A DNA stretch of 64,000 nucleotides from CAYYKK01 sp046351395 (GCA_046351395.1 JAXLYP010000001.1:558001-622000); one strand, 5' to 3'; positions 47,132 to 56,650 are shown, counted from the first letter of the stretch. Notes: generated from the sequence alone by a model not told the origin. Translations and numbers: made by a program.

Positions 47132-48193
47132 ATGAGCGTGTTCGTCGTGGTGGGTGCAGCGTGCGTCGGCGTCCCGGGCGTGGCGCTCGCCGATCGGACG
47201 GAGATCGGGTTCGATCCTGGGGTCTCGCTCTACAGCCAGTACGTCCTCCGCATCCGCGACGACGCAGGGGACACGTCGTGGTTCCACGATTTCGAGCTCA
47301 CGCGTGGCCACGTGTTCCTCGGGATCCGATACGATCATGCGTTCGCGCGGGTTCTGGTGGAGGGCGTTCGCTCCGCGAGCGAAGGCGCGCTCCTCGGTGT
47401 GGCGGGGAACAGCTTCGTCTTCCGCGTGCGCGAAGCGTATGCAGGGTATTGGCTGTTCGGTCACCTCGAGCTCCGGGCGGGGCTCTTGCCCACGCTCACG
47501 ATCCCGACGGTCGAGCGGGCGTGGAGCTTTCGCGCCTTGAACGCGTCCGCGATCGAGCGCGTCGGGTTCGGGTCACCGAGCGATCTCGGCGTCACGATGG
47601 TGGGACACCTGCCGAAGGACTTCGGGTGGGTCGGCGTGGGCGCGTACAACGGTGAGGGCTACGCTCGGCCGGAGCTGAACCGAGGCAAGAACGTCGAGAT
47701 CGCGGCGGAGGTGCACCCGCTCGCTTTCGTCCCCGCCGCGAAACCGCTCGCCGTGTTCGGCAGCTACCAAAGTGGATCGAGCGGAACTGGATTGTCGCGC
47801 GCCGACCGCGTGCACGCGGGCATTGCCTGGCTAGGCGACGTCGTCCGCGGCGGAGCGGCGTTTTCGTACGCGCTCGGCGTGGACGACGACGGCGGGAAGA
47901 GCGCGGTCGCGGTCGACGTGTTCGCGAGAGCGACGCTTTGGACGCGGCTACTCCTCGGCGCGGATTTCACCTACTGGATGCGCGACACGGCGCGGGAGGG
48001 CGACGACGCCTTGCTCTTCACCGGCGCCGCTGGCGTCCAGGTCGCGAAGCCGCTCTCGGCGCTCGTCGCGTTCGACGGACAGTTCTTCGGCGACGCCGCG
48101 CGGGCCTCTCTACCGGACGAGGACGACTATCGCCTCCGCGTCATTGTCGCCTTCGACTTCGATCATTGGTTCCAACTGTCCCTACCTCGCTGA
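47132..48193 (+). CDS. Outer-membrane beta-barrel porin-like protein
   Basis: ATG 47132 follows GAGGG by one or two bases and gives 353 residues; the GTG at 47123 overlapping the upstream stop is an alternative. A short signal peptide (FVVVGAACVGVPGVALA) precedes strands rich in alternating aromatic and small residues (SLYSQYVLRI; WFHDFELTRGHVFLGIRYDHAFARVLVEGVR; YAGYWLFGHLELRAGLLPTL; ARATLWTRLLLGADFTYWM), with a C-terminus of DHWFQLSLPR. It resembles porin O/P- and alginate-type barrels. Coupled translation with the DUF2252 lipoprotein suggests a common pathway. Confidence 0.82.
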   Translation: MSVFVVVGAACVGVPGVALADRTEIGFDPGVSLYSQYVLRIRDDAGDTSWFHDFELTRGHVFLGIRYDHAFARVLVEGVRSASEGALLGVAGNSFVFRVREAYAGYWLFGHLELRAGLLPTLTIPTVERAWSFRALNASAIERVGFGSPSDLGVTMVGHLPKDFGWVGVGAYNGEGYARPELNRGKNVEIAAEVHPLAFVPAAKPLAVFGSYQSGSSGTGLSRADRVHAGIAWLGDVVRGGAAFSYALGVDDDGGKSAVAVDVFARATLWTRLLLGADFTYWMRDTAREGDDALLFTGAAGVQVAKPLSALVAFDGQFFGDAARASLPDEDDYRLRVIVAFDFDHWFQLSLPR

Positions 48194-48210
48194 ACGCCTC
48201 GGGAGCCCGT

Positions 48211-48840
48211 ATGCTGGTTCGATTCTTCGCTCTTCCCATCTTTTCGTTGGCGCTCGTTGCATGCTCCGAGGCGAACGTCGACGGGGGCGGCGGCGGGACG
48301 ACGACCTCCGCGTCGGGGACGTCCACGGTCGCCTCCACGGGTGCTCCTTCGTCGTCCACTGGAATGGCTACTTCCACGGGATCGACGTCGTCGGGCGGCC
48401 CGGGCGGGGTCGTCATCAACGAGATGAGCGGCGCGGGTGACGACTACATCGAGCTCTTCAACGCCGGCTCGGACACCGCGGATCTGTCGGGGTTGCGTGT
48501 GGCCGATCAAGAGAGTCCCGGAGTGCCCAAGCTCGCCGACGCGGTGGAGCTGCCGCCCGGAACGACCCTGCCGAAGGGCGCCTACCTGTTCATCCTCGGC
48601 GGCGTGAAGGATCCCGTCGGCGGTCCGGTCACCGACTGTGCGCCGGGACCTGCGCCTTGCTTTCAGGCCGGGTTCAAGCTGAGCAACGCGTCCGGTGACG
48701 CGGGTGTTCCTCGTCGAGCTGGCGACAAGATCCTCGAACAGGACACGTACCCAGGCGGTCTCGCCGACGGTTCGACGTGGAGCCGGTTGCCCAACGGCGT
48801 GGGCCTGTTCGGCGAGGGCGATGCCACGCCCGGCGCCTGA
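48211..48840 (+). CDS. Lamin-tail-domain lipoprotein
   Basis: The 209-residue protein has a lipoprotein signal with lipobox LVAC and then a Gly/Thr/Ser linker of about 45 residues. The domain begins VVINEMSGAGDDYIELFNAGSDTADLSGLRVADQE and continues PPGTTLPKGAYLFILGG and GDATPGA, the lamin-tail (LTD) pattern of an Ig-like fold found in secreted bacterial proteins. It is probably a surface protein involved in binding, sometimes linked with nucleases or hydrolases. No catalytic residues are present. It lies 17 bases after the porin-like gene. Confidence 0.85.
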   Translation: MLVRFFALPIFSLALVACSEANVDGGGGGTTTSASGTSTVASTGAPSSSTGMATSTGSTSSGGPGGVVINEMSGAGDDYIELFNAGSDTADLSGLRVADQESPGVPKLADAVELPPGTTLPKGAYLFILGGVKDPVGGPVTDCAPGPAPCFQAGFKLSNASGDAGVPRRAGDKILEQDTYPGGLADGSTWSRLPNGVGLFGEGDATPGA

Positions 48841-49168
48841 ACACGGCGCCCTGAGCCGGTCATGCGCCTACATGCTGGCTTGGCGCCGGAACCGTGGCCG
48901 GCCGACGATCATCGCCCGCCGCCTCCGAGATCAGGGTGTTGACGCAGGACGGTCGCGCGCTGGGTGCGCGCCTGGCAGCGAAAGAATGGGATCGGAGGCA
49001 CCAACGCGCTTCATGTCGGGGCAGCGCGCGGGTGATCCTCGATGTGACGTCCTCGTCGGCATTGCCGTGTGTCTGGTTGTGGATGTGGGAACGGAGCGGC
49101 GCACCACTTGAGCTGACCAACACGCCCCCTGCCGGCGACTGGCCTGCAGGTGCCGCCGACGCCGAGAC
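48841..49168. other. Gene-poor stretch after the lamin-tail gene
   Basis: No frame here shows motifs or signal peptides, and overlapping open frames on both strands are Arg-rich, which points to shadow frames. No RNA gene or clear terminator is visible. Confidence 0.4.
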
Positions 49169-49603
49169 GTGCCGACGCCTTGCGCGAGCGCGTCGGCGTC
49201 GCCGACCGCGGATACACCGAAGACGGCCGGGCTCCTGCTTCCAGCTCGAGCGAAGACGCCCTCGCGGCCGGCGCGACCCCTCGGGCTCCTCGGCCTCGCG
49301 TACTTCCTTCTGTGGCGCGGCGACGGGTCGAAGCCGCACATCGCGATCGGCATCTGCTCTGCGATTGGCGCGATCGGCGCGCTCCTTCGAGTCTTCCAGA
49401 TCCCGAGCGAGGCTCGCCAGATCTACCGTGAGGCGCCCGAGATCGTGGCGTTCGGCGCGCCCGCCGACCACCGCTCGGCGGTGCGCGCCTCGATCTCGCC
49501 GGTGCGATCGATCACCGAGAGGGACCCCGAGAAACAGCGGGGAGGGAAGGCACGCGCCAGGATCGACGCCCGTCGTACGCGCGAGCTCGCCGCTCGCGCG
49601 TGA
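49169..49603 (+). CDS. Possible small membrane protein
   Basis: The 144-residue frame starts with a low-complexity Ala/Ser/Pro stretch, then two hydrophobic segments (GLLGLAYFLLW; HIAIGICSAIGAIGALLRVF) and a basic tail (RDPEKQRGGKARARIDARR). The hydrophobic pair and the QIPSEARQIYREAPEIVAF helix make real coding plausible. No family is recognised, the start is uncertain, and it could be part of a longer gene changed by indels. It lies just before the RavA-like gene. Confidence 0.35.
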   Translation: MPTPCASASASPTADTPKTAGLLLPARAKTPSRPARPLGLLGLAYFLLWRGDGSKPHIAIGICSAIGAIGALLRVFQIPSEARQIYREAPEIVAFGAPADHRSAVRASISPVRSITERDPEKQRGGKARARIDARRTRELAARA

Positions 49604-49806
49604 ACACCCGAAGCACGGCAGGGCGCGACGCGGTGAGTGGATACGAAGGCCGCGATGCCGCGTATCACTGCGCGCCTCGCCCCTGGACGACGGGGAGGCC
49701 GCGCTTCACCGCGCGGCGAGGCCGCGTTTGCGCGGCGTCGCGGTGCGAGCGAGGGTGGACGCGTCAGCCAGTTGCGAGCGCCGCGCGGGCGCGCGAAGAT
49801 CTCCCC

Positions 49807-51330
49807 ATGCCGGACGCGGGGGAGGGCGAGACGACGGCGCTTCGCGAGCGCATCGAGCGCGTCCAGACGCTTCTCTGCACCGGTCTGCTCGAGCGCGATG
49901 AGCCGGCTGCGCTCCTCGTCCTGGCGGTGCTCTGCGGCGAACACGTGCTTCTGGTCGGGCCTCCGGGCACCGCGAAGAGCGAGCTCGCGAGGCGCCTCGG
50001 CTCGTTCGTCACCGGGGGCACGTACTTCGAGCGACTGCTGACCAAGTTCTCGGTTCCCGAGGAGATCTTCGGGCCACTGTCCATCCAGGCCCTCGAGCAC
50101 GACGAGTACCGGAGGCTCACCGACGGCTATTTGCCGAGCGCGACGGTCGCGTTCCTCGACGAGGTGTACAACGCGAACAGCGCGATCTTGAACGCTCTGC
50201 TCACGCTGCTCAACGAGCGTGAGTTCGACAACGGGCGAGTTCGTGCGCGCACGCCGCTCATGAGCGTCGTCGGCGCGACCAACCAAATCCCCGACTCGCC
50301 GGAGCTCGGCGCGCTGCATGACCGCTTCCTCGTCCGCTATCGGATCTTGCCCGTGTCGGACGCTGCGTTCCGCGCCCTCATCGAAGACCGGGCGGTGCCG
50401 ATCAAGAGCGCCGATATGTCGGTCTTCACCCCCGACATCCTCGCGGAGATCCGCGCAGGGGCGTCGGGGATCAAGCTGAGCGCGGGCGCGCGCGCGGTGA
50501 TGGAGTCGCTGCGAAAAGCGCTCGTGGTCAAGGAGGTTTACGTCTCTGATCGGCGTTGGCGGAAAATCGCCGACGCGCTCCGAGTCGCGGCGTACGTCGA
50601 TGGAAGAGGTGAGGTCGGACTCATCGACTGTTGGCTCCTCGCCCACTTCCTGTGGTCGCGGCCGGAGCAGATCGAGGTGGTCGAGGAGCTCCTCCGGAAG
50701 ACGCTCGCGGCCGTGCTCGTGGAGGAGCCGAAGAGAATGGCCGCGGTCGCCGCGGTCCTCGAGGAGGCCATCGAGGCCGACCGCAAGCAATTGGAGCAGT
50801 CCTGCGATCCGGCGGGCAAACCGCTCTTCTTCGACGAGCAGGGGCGCGAGGTCACCGAGCCCTACAGCTCACGGCCCGCTAGGGGCGCGCGCGGAGAGCT
50901 CCTGTTCCGCGGCCCCCCCGAGCTCGTCGACAGGGCTCAGCGCGAGACCTTCACCCTCGACGAGCTCTGGAGCGAGTGGTTTCAGCGCCGCCCGAATGGC
51001 ATGGAACTCCTGAAGGCTTGGACCGGGGTTCGAGAGAATCATGTCCTGCTGCGCGAGCCGCGCGAACCCGTTCGTGGACCTGCGACGCACTCCAATCGAC
51101 GCGTCGAATCGCGCATGGACCAGCTGCAGCAATTGCAAGCCGACATCACTTCGTTTCTTCGGAGCATCGACGACGCGAGTGTCTGCGCGAAGCCCCTCTT
51201 CGTCCCCGAGGACCGCGCGAAGGGTTTCGCCGAGCTCAAGGGCAGCTGCGACGCCACGCTTCAATCGGTGCAGCATCGGGTTCGCGACATGCTGGAGGCC
51301 GCGGCTGCGCTCCCGAGGAGACCGTCGTGA
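49807..51330 (+). CDS. ravA: RavA-like MoxR AAA+ ATPase
   Basis: The 507-residue protein is a MoxR-type AAA+ ATPase with Walker A LLVGPPGTAKSE (about 44-55), Walker B VAFLDEVYNANSAILNALLTLLNER, sensor GATNQIPDSPEL and arginine finger LHDRFLVRYR. The middle region (IKLSAGARAVMESLRKALV...VSDRRWRKIADALRVAA) matches RavA. The C-terminal 130 residues are helical and variable. RavA works with the VWA protein ViaA as a chaperone-like pair; a similar partner gene follows. ATG 49807 was taken because the upstream frame is Arg-rich and without motifs. The stop overlaps the next GTG. Confidence 0.9.
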   Translation: MPDAGEGETTALRERIERVQTLLCTGLLERDEPAALLVLAVLCGEHVLLVGPPGTAKSELARRLGSFVTGGTYFERLLTKFSVPEEIFGPLSIQALEHDEYRRLTDGYLPSATVAFLDEVYNANSAILNALLTLLNEREFDNGRVRARTPLMSVVGATNQIPDSPELGALHDRFLVRYRILPVSDAAFRALIEDRAVPIKSADMSVFTPDILAEIRAGASGIKLSAGARAVMESLRKALVVKEVYVSDRRWRKIADALRVAAYVDGRGEVGLIDCWLLAHFLWSRPEQIEVVEELLRKTLAAVLVEEPKRMAAVAAVLEEAIEADRKQLEQSCDPAGKPLFFDEQGREVTEPYSSRPARGARGELLFRGPPELVDRAQRETFTLDELWSEWFQRRPNGMELLKAWTGVRENHVLLREPREPVRGPATHSNRRVESRMDQLQQLQADITSFLRSIDDASVCAKPLFVPEDRAKGFAELKGSCDATLQSVQHRVRDMLEAAAALPRRPS

Positions 51331-51707
51331 CACGCCACTTCCTGCGCTACGAGTGGCTCGACGCGCTGCCGGAGAGGCTCTTTCGGCCGGCGGTCAAGAA
51401 CGCCCACGGGCGGCTCACCGATCGGGGGCACGCCATGGACGTCTTGCGCGAGGCGTTGCTCGCGGGTCGTGTCCCCGGCAGAGAGGAGCTCCAATGGCCC
51501 TCCGCCGACCTTCGGCCGGCGCTCACGGATGCGCTCCGCGCCTCGGGCATCGCGAGCGCGTGCAAGGGGGATCCCGAGCTCACCGACGACATCCTCCTCT
51601 TCCTGCTCGACGCGGTCGACGAAGCCGACGGCTTCTTCGATCGTGCGTTCGTCGCGTTTCAAACGCTCGCGGCCGACGGGGAACACGAGGAGCAGCGCGA
51701 ACAATGA
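51327..51707 (+). CDS. Small protein between RavA-like and VWA genes
   Basis: From GTG 51327 (GTGA overlap with the upstream stop, preceded by GAGGAG) the protein has 126 residues. It begins with a Trp/Tyr-containing segment (TRHFLRYEWLDALPERLFRPAVKNAHGRLTDRGHAMDVLREAL) and ends in an acidic tail. No domain is recognised. Its fixed place between the ATPase and VWA genes, with overlapping ends on both sides, argues for a role in the same complex. It may correspond to a lineage-specific adaptor. Confidence 0.75.
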   Translation: MTRHFLRYEWLDALPERLFRPAVKNAHGRLTDRGHAMDVLREALLAGRVPGREELQWPSADLRPALTDALRASGIASACKGDPELTDDILLFLLDAVDEADGFFDRAFVAFQTLAADGEHEEQREQ

Positions 51708-52847
51708 AGCGGCGGTGGCGGCTCCGGCGGGGCCGCGGGCATCGGCAAACGGCGCGTCAAGCTGCCTCCGGTCGCATGGGAAGCCGTCCGCGCGGACGCG
51801 CTGCGCATCACCACCGAGCTGCTCGCGGCCCGCGTGCGTGAAGGCTCGGAGCGGACCTCCGCGATGGTCGAGCTCGCGGACCTGCTCGAGCGCCTCGCGA
51901 AGGCGGTGGGCATGCGCCCGGGGCTGGGGCGCGGCATGTTGCGCACGCTGCCGCGCGAGGGCCTCATGGAGCTGCGATCGGCGCTCGACCGCGTCGAGCA
52001 GCTCGAAGAGCTCATCGCGTGTTTGGGCCGGCTCCAGGAGAGCCGCGACGACGGGCTGGCGACGATGCTGGAGCGCGTCGGAAAGTTCGTCCCTCGAGAG
52101 GTCGAGATCGAGCGGGCGACCCCGAGTGAGCGCGGACCAGAGATACGCGGCATCGAACGATCGGGAGAGCTCGCGCGCATGGTCGCGAGCGAGGCGGCGC
52201 TCTTGACGCGGCCCACTCTGAAGAAAATCTGGCTCGCGCGATGGGCCGAGCAGGGCCTCCTCACCTATCACGCACCCGGCGTCCTCACGAATCGCGTCAA
52301 AGAGAAGCAGACTTTCGAGGATGGCTTCGAGGACCGTCACCGGCGCGCGGACCGCGGCCCCATCATCGTGATCCTCGACACGTCGGGCTCGATGTCGGTG
52401 GGGCAAGCGAACCTCGTCGCCCGAGCGCTCGTCGTCCAAATGGCTGCGGTCGCCTCGATCGAAAAGCGACCTTTCTACCTCTACAATTTCTCCGGAGCGG
52501 GGGACATCGTGGAGCTCGAGCTGTCGTTCGAGGGCGAGGGCCTGATGCGCCTGCTCGCGTTCGCGTCCATGTCGTTCGACGGCGGAACGTTCGTGGACGA
52601 GCCGGTCCGTCGCGCCTGTGAACGCATCGACGAGGAAGGATGGCGACAAGCGGACATCGCCGTGATCAGCGACGGTGAATTCGACGTCGCTGCCCATTGC
52701 GCGAAGAGCGTGGAGCGAGCGCGCCGCGCGAGCGCAATGAGGCTGCATGGGGTCCGCCTCGGCAGCGGGAGCGGCTTCGAGGCGCTCGGTTGTGACGTCG
52801 TGCACGACGTGTCGGTGTGGCGGACGCGCCCTCCCGTCTGGAGCTGA
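51704..52847 (+). CDS. viaA: ViaA-like VWA-domain protein, start probably disturbed by one extra base
   Basis: The coding frame is clear from 51708: SGGGGSGGAAGIGKRRVKLP, then PVAWEAVRADALRITTELLA. It runs to 52847. The VWA domain has the MIDAS motif DTSGSMS, the Thr loop SFDGGTF and ISDGEFD. The expected start is an ATGA overlap with the upstream stop; here ATG 51704 is followed by AAGCGGC, so it is out of frame by one base. Removing a single A would give M-S-G-G-G-G-S. The next in-frame start is GTG 51834, giving 337 residues that still contain the whole VWA part. ViaA-type proteins partner RavA. Either an indel has removed the N-terminus or it is a sequencing error. Confidence 0.78.
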
Positions 52848-52905
52848 CGAGAGAGACGCGCCGATGCGGCGCGATCGGCACCGCGACCTGCCGCGGTATC
52901 ACACC

Positions 52906-52925
52906 CGGACCGATCGACCGGTCCG
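52906..52925. terminator. Short hairpin after the RavA/ViaA-like operon
   Basis: CGGACCG (52906-52912) pairs with CGGTCCG (52919-52925) around a 6-base loop, in the gap between the VWA gene and the next lipoprotein. It could be a weak terminator; no T-run follows and chance pairing is possible. Confidence 0.3.
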
Positions 52926-52964
52926 CGTGAACGTCTGGACGGGACGCGCAACGAACCGCGGACG

Positions 52965-54383
52965 ATGAAGGAGCCTCTCCCCTCCACGTGCTCTCCGCGA
53001 AGCCCGCGCCCTCGGGTCGCGCTTCGCGGCGGGGCGATGCTCGTGCTCCTCCTGGCGATCGGGTGCGACGCGCGCAGCAACCTCAACGAGTTCCACGGCC
53101 AGGGAGGTGCGGCGTCGTCCTCTTCGAGCGCTGGCGAGGGTGGGGGTGGAAGCGCGCCGCGATTGTGCGGGGGCGGGCTCGACGTGACGCCCGTCGCGAC
53201 GGTGCAGGGCGACGCCGGGAAGCACGGCAAGACATCGATGATCTTTGGCTCTGCGAACGGCCAAGTCCTCTCGGCGTTCTATGGGTCCGCGGCGCAAGAT
53301 TCGGCGAGCGCGCTCGAGGTCACGACGTTCGAGCCATGGGGTGCGTGGCCACCCGTCGGCGGGCAGACCTTCGAGATCGATCCGGAGGGGGGCGAGAGCT
53401 TCGCGGTCGGCCCTGCGAACCTCGGGTTCGCGGCGCTCGCATTCCAGAGCAAGGGCGTCGGGGAGGGCGCGGACGGGCTCTACTTCGTCAACGCGATCAG
53501 CTCCACCACGGTGGGCAGCTTCCAAACGATGCAGCTCGATCCGGCCCATGTATCGCCCACGGCGATCGCGATCGCCCCGGGGTACGACGCGCCTCCGTAC
53601 GCTCCCAATTGGGGCTACCTCGCGAACGCGGCGCTGTGGTCGAGCACGGATCCCATGACGCATGTCAGCTCCTTGAAGCTCGTCGTGTCCGACTTCGGGA
53701 GCACGGTCGTCTTCGCCGGATACGTGTCGCAAGACGAGCCGAGCCCTGCGTGCGCGAAGGGCCCCATCGCGGCGGACATGGTGCGCGCGGGGGCGAACTG
53801 GCTCATCGCCTCGGGCGCTGGCGCGATGTTCGACGACTGCGACGACCCAAGCCACGTGGAGGCGCCCACTGCGCTCGTCATCGATCGGGCAGCCTGGGGA
53901 GAGGTCGACAGCTGCTCCTGGACGCTGACGCGCGAGAATGCGATCGGGGGCGACTCCAACGTCTCGTTCGTTCGGATGGCGCCGAACGTAGAGAGCGCCG
54001 GCGCGTGGGTCCTCGTGGGGCGCGCGGGGACGCCGAGCCGCATGGAGCTCCTCGCGATCGACATGCAGGGGAAGCTCGAGGGATCGACAGAGGTCGTGTC
54101 GGCGGACGGGAGCCCGATCACGACCGCCGCGCTCACGCCGCTCGGCGGTGGCGTTCTGGTCGCGACGGTGAGCGAGGGAGCGCCCTCGGACATTTCACTC
54201 CACCTCGTGAGCGACAAACGAATCGAGGATGCCACGCGCACCGTCTCGACGGGAGGCCCCGTCTCCGAGCTGTCCCTGATCACGAACCGAGACAGTGACG
54301 CCGCCATCGCGACGTGGGCGGACGGCGAATCCACCGGCGCTCTCCCCATGGTCCGGATCGGCTGCGCAGGAGGTCGAAAGTGA
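52965..54383 (+). CDS. Secreted lipoprotein of unknown function
   Basis: The 472-residue protein has a long basic n-region, a hydrophobic core and lipobox AIGC (about residue 34), then a Gly/Ser-rich linker (about 45-65). The mature part is beta-rich with repeated strands (DVTPVATVQGDAGKHGKTS; NGQVLSAFYGSAAQDSASALEVTTF; GPANLGFAALAFQ), possibly a propeller. A Cys pair lies near DDCDDPSHVEAP and SCSWTL. ATG 53037 would give a shorter signal peptide. The stop overlaps GTG 54380 of the next, similar-looking lipoprotein gene. Confidence 0.75.
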   Translation: MKEPLPSTCSPRSPRPRVALRGGAMLVLLLAIGCDARSNLNEFHGQGGAASSSSSAGEGGGGSAPRLCGGGLDVTPVATVQGDAGKHGKTSMIFGSANGQVLSAFYGSAAQDSASALEVTTFEPWGAWPPVGGQTFEIDPEGGESFAVGPANLGFAALAFQSKGVGEGADGLYFVNAISSTTVGSFQTMQLDPAHVSPTAIAIAPGYDAPPYAPNWGYLANAALWSSTDPMTHVSSLKLVVSDFGSTVVFAGYVSQDEPSPACAKGPIAADMVRAGANWLIASGAGAMFDDCDDPSHVEAPTALVIDRAAWGEVDSCSWTLTRENAIGGDSNVSFVRMAPNVESAGAWVLVGRAGTPSRMELLAIDMQGKLEGSTEVVSADGSPITTAALTPLGGGVLVATVSEGAPSDISLHLVSDKRIEDATRTVSTGGPVSELSLITNRDSDAAIATWADGESTGALPMVRIGCAGGRK

Positions 54384-55822
54384 GAGCTCGATGGCTCCGT
54401 GTTCGCGCGGCCGCAGCGCTCGCCGGCACCGCGATCTTCACTTGTTGCGCGGTCCTCGCGTGCGATGCCTCGGTCGATCTCGAGAACCACCACTCCGCGA
54501 GCTCGTCCACGGGCGGCGACCCGTCGTGCCCCGATCAGCGCGCGGACTGCGACATGGACGGGACCTGCGAGACGACGCTGGGCACCGCCGACGACTGCGG
54601 CGCTTGCGGCGACGTGTGCAATTCGGTCCACGGCGCGGCGAAGTGCGTGAATGGCGGCTGCGTGTCGTCCTGCGACGCTGGCTTCGCGGATTGCGACGCG
54701 ACCGGCGAAAATGGTTGCGAGAGTCAGCTCGCGAGCGACCCCCACAATTGCGGCGCGTGCGGCAAAGACTGCGGTGACGGAGATTGCGTGGTCGGCTCGT
54801 GCGTCGTCGTTCTCGCGCAGACGCCAGCGGCGTTCGTCGGGGCGGACTCGCTCGTCCTCGAGAACGGTTACCTCGACTGGGCGACGCCGAGCGTCGACGG
54901 CGTGGACGACGTATTCAAGGGCGAGGTCGCCCGGGTCACCATCGCGGGCGGAGTCGCGAGCACGCTGGCGATCGACGGCAACTATCCGTTCGGCCTCGTC
55001 TCGAACGGGACCGACCTCTTCTGGTCGGACGCGACCGCGCTCGGGTTCTTCCGCTACCCGTTGCCGAACGGCCCCGCCGCGCCGCTCCTCGCGACCTCGC
55101 CCTACTTCCGCGTCCAAGCGTTCGCCGTCGACGCCAAGACCATCTACTTCGCCGGCTACCAGTCCTACGAATCAGCGCCGGATCTCCTGCGCATGCCGGT
55201 GGACGGGAGCGCGGCGCCCGAGGTGATCGCGACGGGCTTCACGCTCCTCTCGGGCGGCGCGCTGAGCGGCGACGATCTCTACGTCGCGGACGTCGGCCCC
55301 GAAATCCAGCAAGGCGAGGGCACCGACACGTACTGGGGAAACCCGAACGCGACGATCACACGGATCTCGCTCTCGACCCTCCAGTCTCACGTCGTCGCGC
55401 AGAACCTGGACACCGCGAGCGCCGTCGCGGTGCACGATGGCTCGCTCTACTGGATCGAATCGGGCAGCCTCGCGACGTACTCCGCGAATGGAAACGAGGA
55501 GTACAACCGCGGAACGTATGGCCGCATCGTCCGCGCGAACCTCGACGGGACGAACCCCACGGTGCTCGTCGACGGCCTCGCGAAGCCGCTCGCGATGGCG
55601 TTCGACCAAGCGCATGTCTACGTCTCCGCGCAAGGGTCGCCCGGTGGCGTCGATCCGTCGACGTCGGAGTACGAGCCCGACGGGCTCGTCGGTCGGGTCC
55701 CGCTCGATGGCGGCGCCATGGAGACACTCTTCCCCTTCAACAGTGAAGTGATCGCCGTCGACGACACGGCCGTCTACGCTGGCTCCAATCTCCTCGGGAT
55801 CATTGTCAGGATCGCCAAATAG
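54380..55822 (+). CDS. Cys-rich, propeller-like lipoprotein
   Basis: Translation from GTG 54380 (GTGA overlap) gives 480 residues. The signal has lipobox VLAC, then a spacer and a Cys-rich segment with repeated GACG/CNxGxCxxSC patterns (DDCGACGDVCNSV; NCGACGKDCGDGDCVVGSC), a small disulphide-knot module of secreted myxobacterial proteins. A six-or-more-bladed propeller follows (LVLENGYLDWATPS; FGLVSNGTDLFWSDATALGFFRY; VAVHDGSLYWIESG; MAFDQAHVYVSAQG). It probably sits on the outer surface and binds a partner or glycan. No enzyme motif is visible. Confidence 0.8.
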   Translation: MRARWLRVRAAAALAGTAIFTCCAVLACDASVDLENHHSASSSTGGDPSCPDQRADCDMDGTCETTLGTADDCGACGDVCNSVHGAAKCVNGGCVSSCDAGFADCDATGENGCESQLASDPHNCGACGKDCGDGDCVVGSCVVVLAQTPAAFVGADSLVLENGYLDWATPSVDGVDDVFKGEVARVTIAGGVASTLAIDGNYPFGLVSNGTDLFWSDATALGFFRYPLPNGPAAPLLATSPYFRVQAFAVDAKTIYFAGYQSYESAPDLLRMPVDGSAAPEVIATGFTLLSGGALSGDDLYVADVGPEIQQGEGTDTYWGNPNATITRISLSTLQSHVVAQNLDTASAVAVHDGSLYWIESGSLATYSANGNEEYNRGTYGRIVRANLDGTNPTVLVDGLAKPLAMAFDQAHVYVSAQGSPGGVDPSTSEYEPDGLVGRVPLDGGAMETLFPFNSEVIAVDDTAVYAGSNLLGIIVRIAK

Positions 55823-55879
55823 CGCAGGGCCGCGTGTCGCTCCTGCTCGTTGCACGACATCCCGACGTGCGCGGTAGCG

Positions 55880-56650
55880 TCAGTGTCTCCGGGCGCCCGC
55901 GGAGGCGCTCGCCACCGGAGTCGAGGACGGCGCCGCGGATGCGGACGTGGCGGCGCTGGGATTGACGGTCACGCGCGGGAGGCCCGTGTTCCCGCATACC
56001 TTGCCCATCACCTCGGCCGATTTGGAGCAGACCTCCACGACCTGGGCTCGGTTCGCCGGAACGGAGAGCGAAGCGCCGATGTGCCACGCCATCTTGAGGA
56101 TCTCCTTCTTGTCGGCGGGGCGACATTGAGCCCACGAAGAGAGGTAGGCGTCGCACTCGGGGATGCCCGTCGTGGGCGTGGGCGTCGTCGCGTCCACCGG
56201 ACACTCATCCGCGCAGAGGCGCCGGCACGACGCCATCATGGCCGCGTCGCCTCCCCCACAGGATTGCTCGCACTCGACGCCGCACCGGTACGCGTCCGCG
56301 GGCGAGGCGCGTCGGGGCTCGAGCGCGACGCGGTGGTCCGAGGCGCTGATCGAAGCCTCCGTCGACCGACAAGCGCTCAGGCGGGACAGCCGCCACACGG
56401 CGACCGTCAGGGAGAGCAACGAGAGCGGGATGGCCAGCCAGCGATTGTTGGCGCGCGTCGGAGCCGTGTCGACTCCGGGCTTCGACTCCGGGGCGAGCAA
56501 CGGTTCATGGGCCACCGGCTGGGGAGCCTTCTTCTTCCTTTTCTTCTTTCCGAGCGCCGCTGGGGCGCTCGCATTGTCGTGCGACGGTTCGGTCGCGCTG
56601 GGTTCGGCGGCGACCGCGTCCTTCTCAGAGGGATTGTCCGGTGAGCTCAT
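55880..56650 (-). CDS. Membrane protein with Cys-rich periplasmic domain
   Basis: From ATG 56650 the protein has 256 residues: an Ala/Ser/Glu-rich N-terminus with a Lys cluster (GKKKRKKKAP), a hydrophobic segment (WLAIPLSLLSLTVAVWRLSRLSAC, about 71-94) and a C-terminal part with Cys pairs (YRCGVECEQSCGGGD; CRRLCADECP; CDAYLSSWAQC; EVCSKSAEVMGKVC), then an Ala/Ser tail. Type II orientation with the Cys-rich part outside is likely. Disulphide bonds and a periplasmic binding role are inferred. It starts 10 bases after the lipoprotein gene upstream. Confidence 0.72.
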   Translation of the reverse strand: MSSPDNPSEKDAVAAEPSATEPSHDNASAPAALGKKKRKKKAPQPVAHEPLLAPESKPGVDTAPTRANNRWLAIPLSLLSLTVAVWRLSRLSACRSTEASISASDHRVALEPRRASPADAYRCGVECEQSCGGGDAAMMASCRRLCADECPVDATTPTPTTGIPECDAYLSSWAQCRPADKKEILKMAWHIGASLSVPANRAQVVEVCSKSAEVMGKVCGNTGLPRVTVNPSAATSASAAPSSTPVASASAGARRH

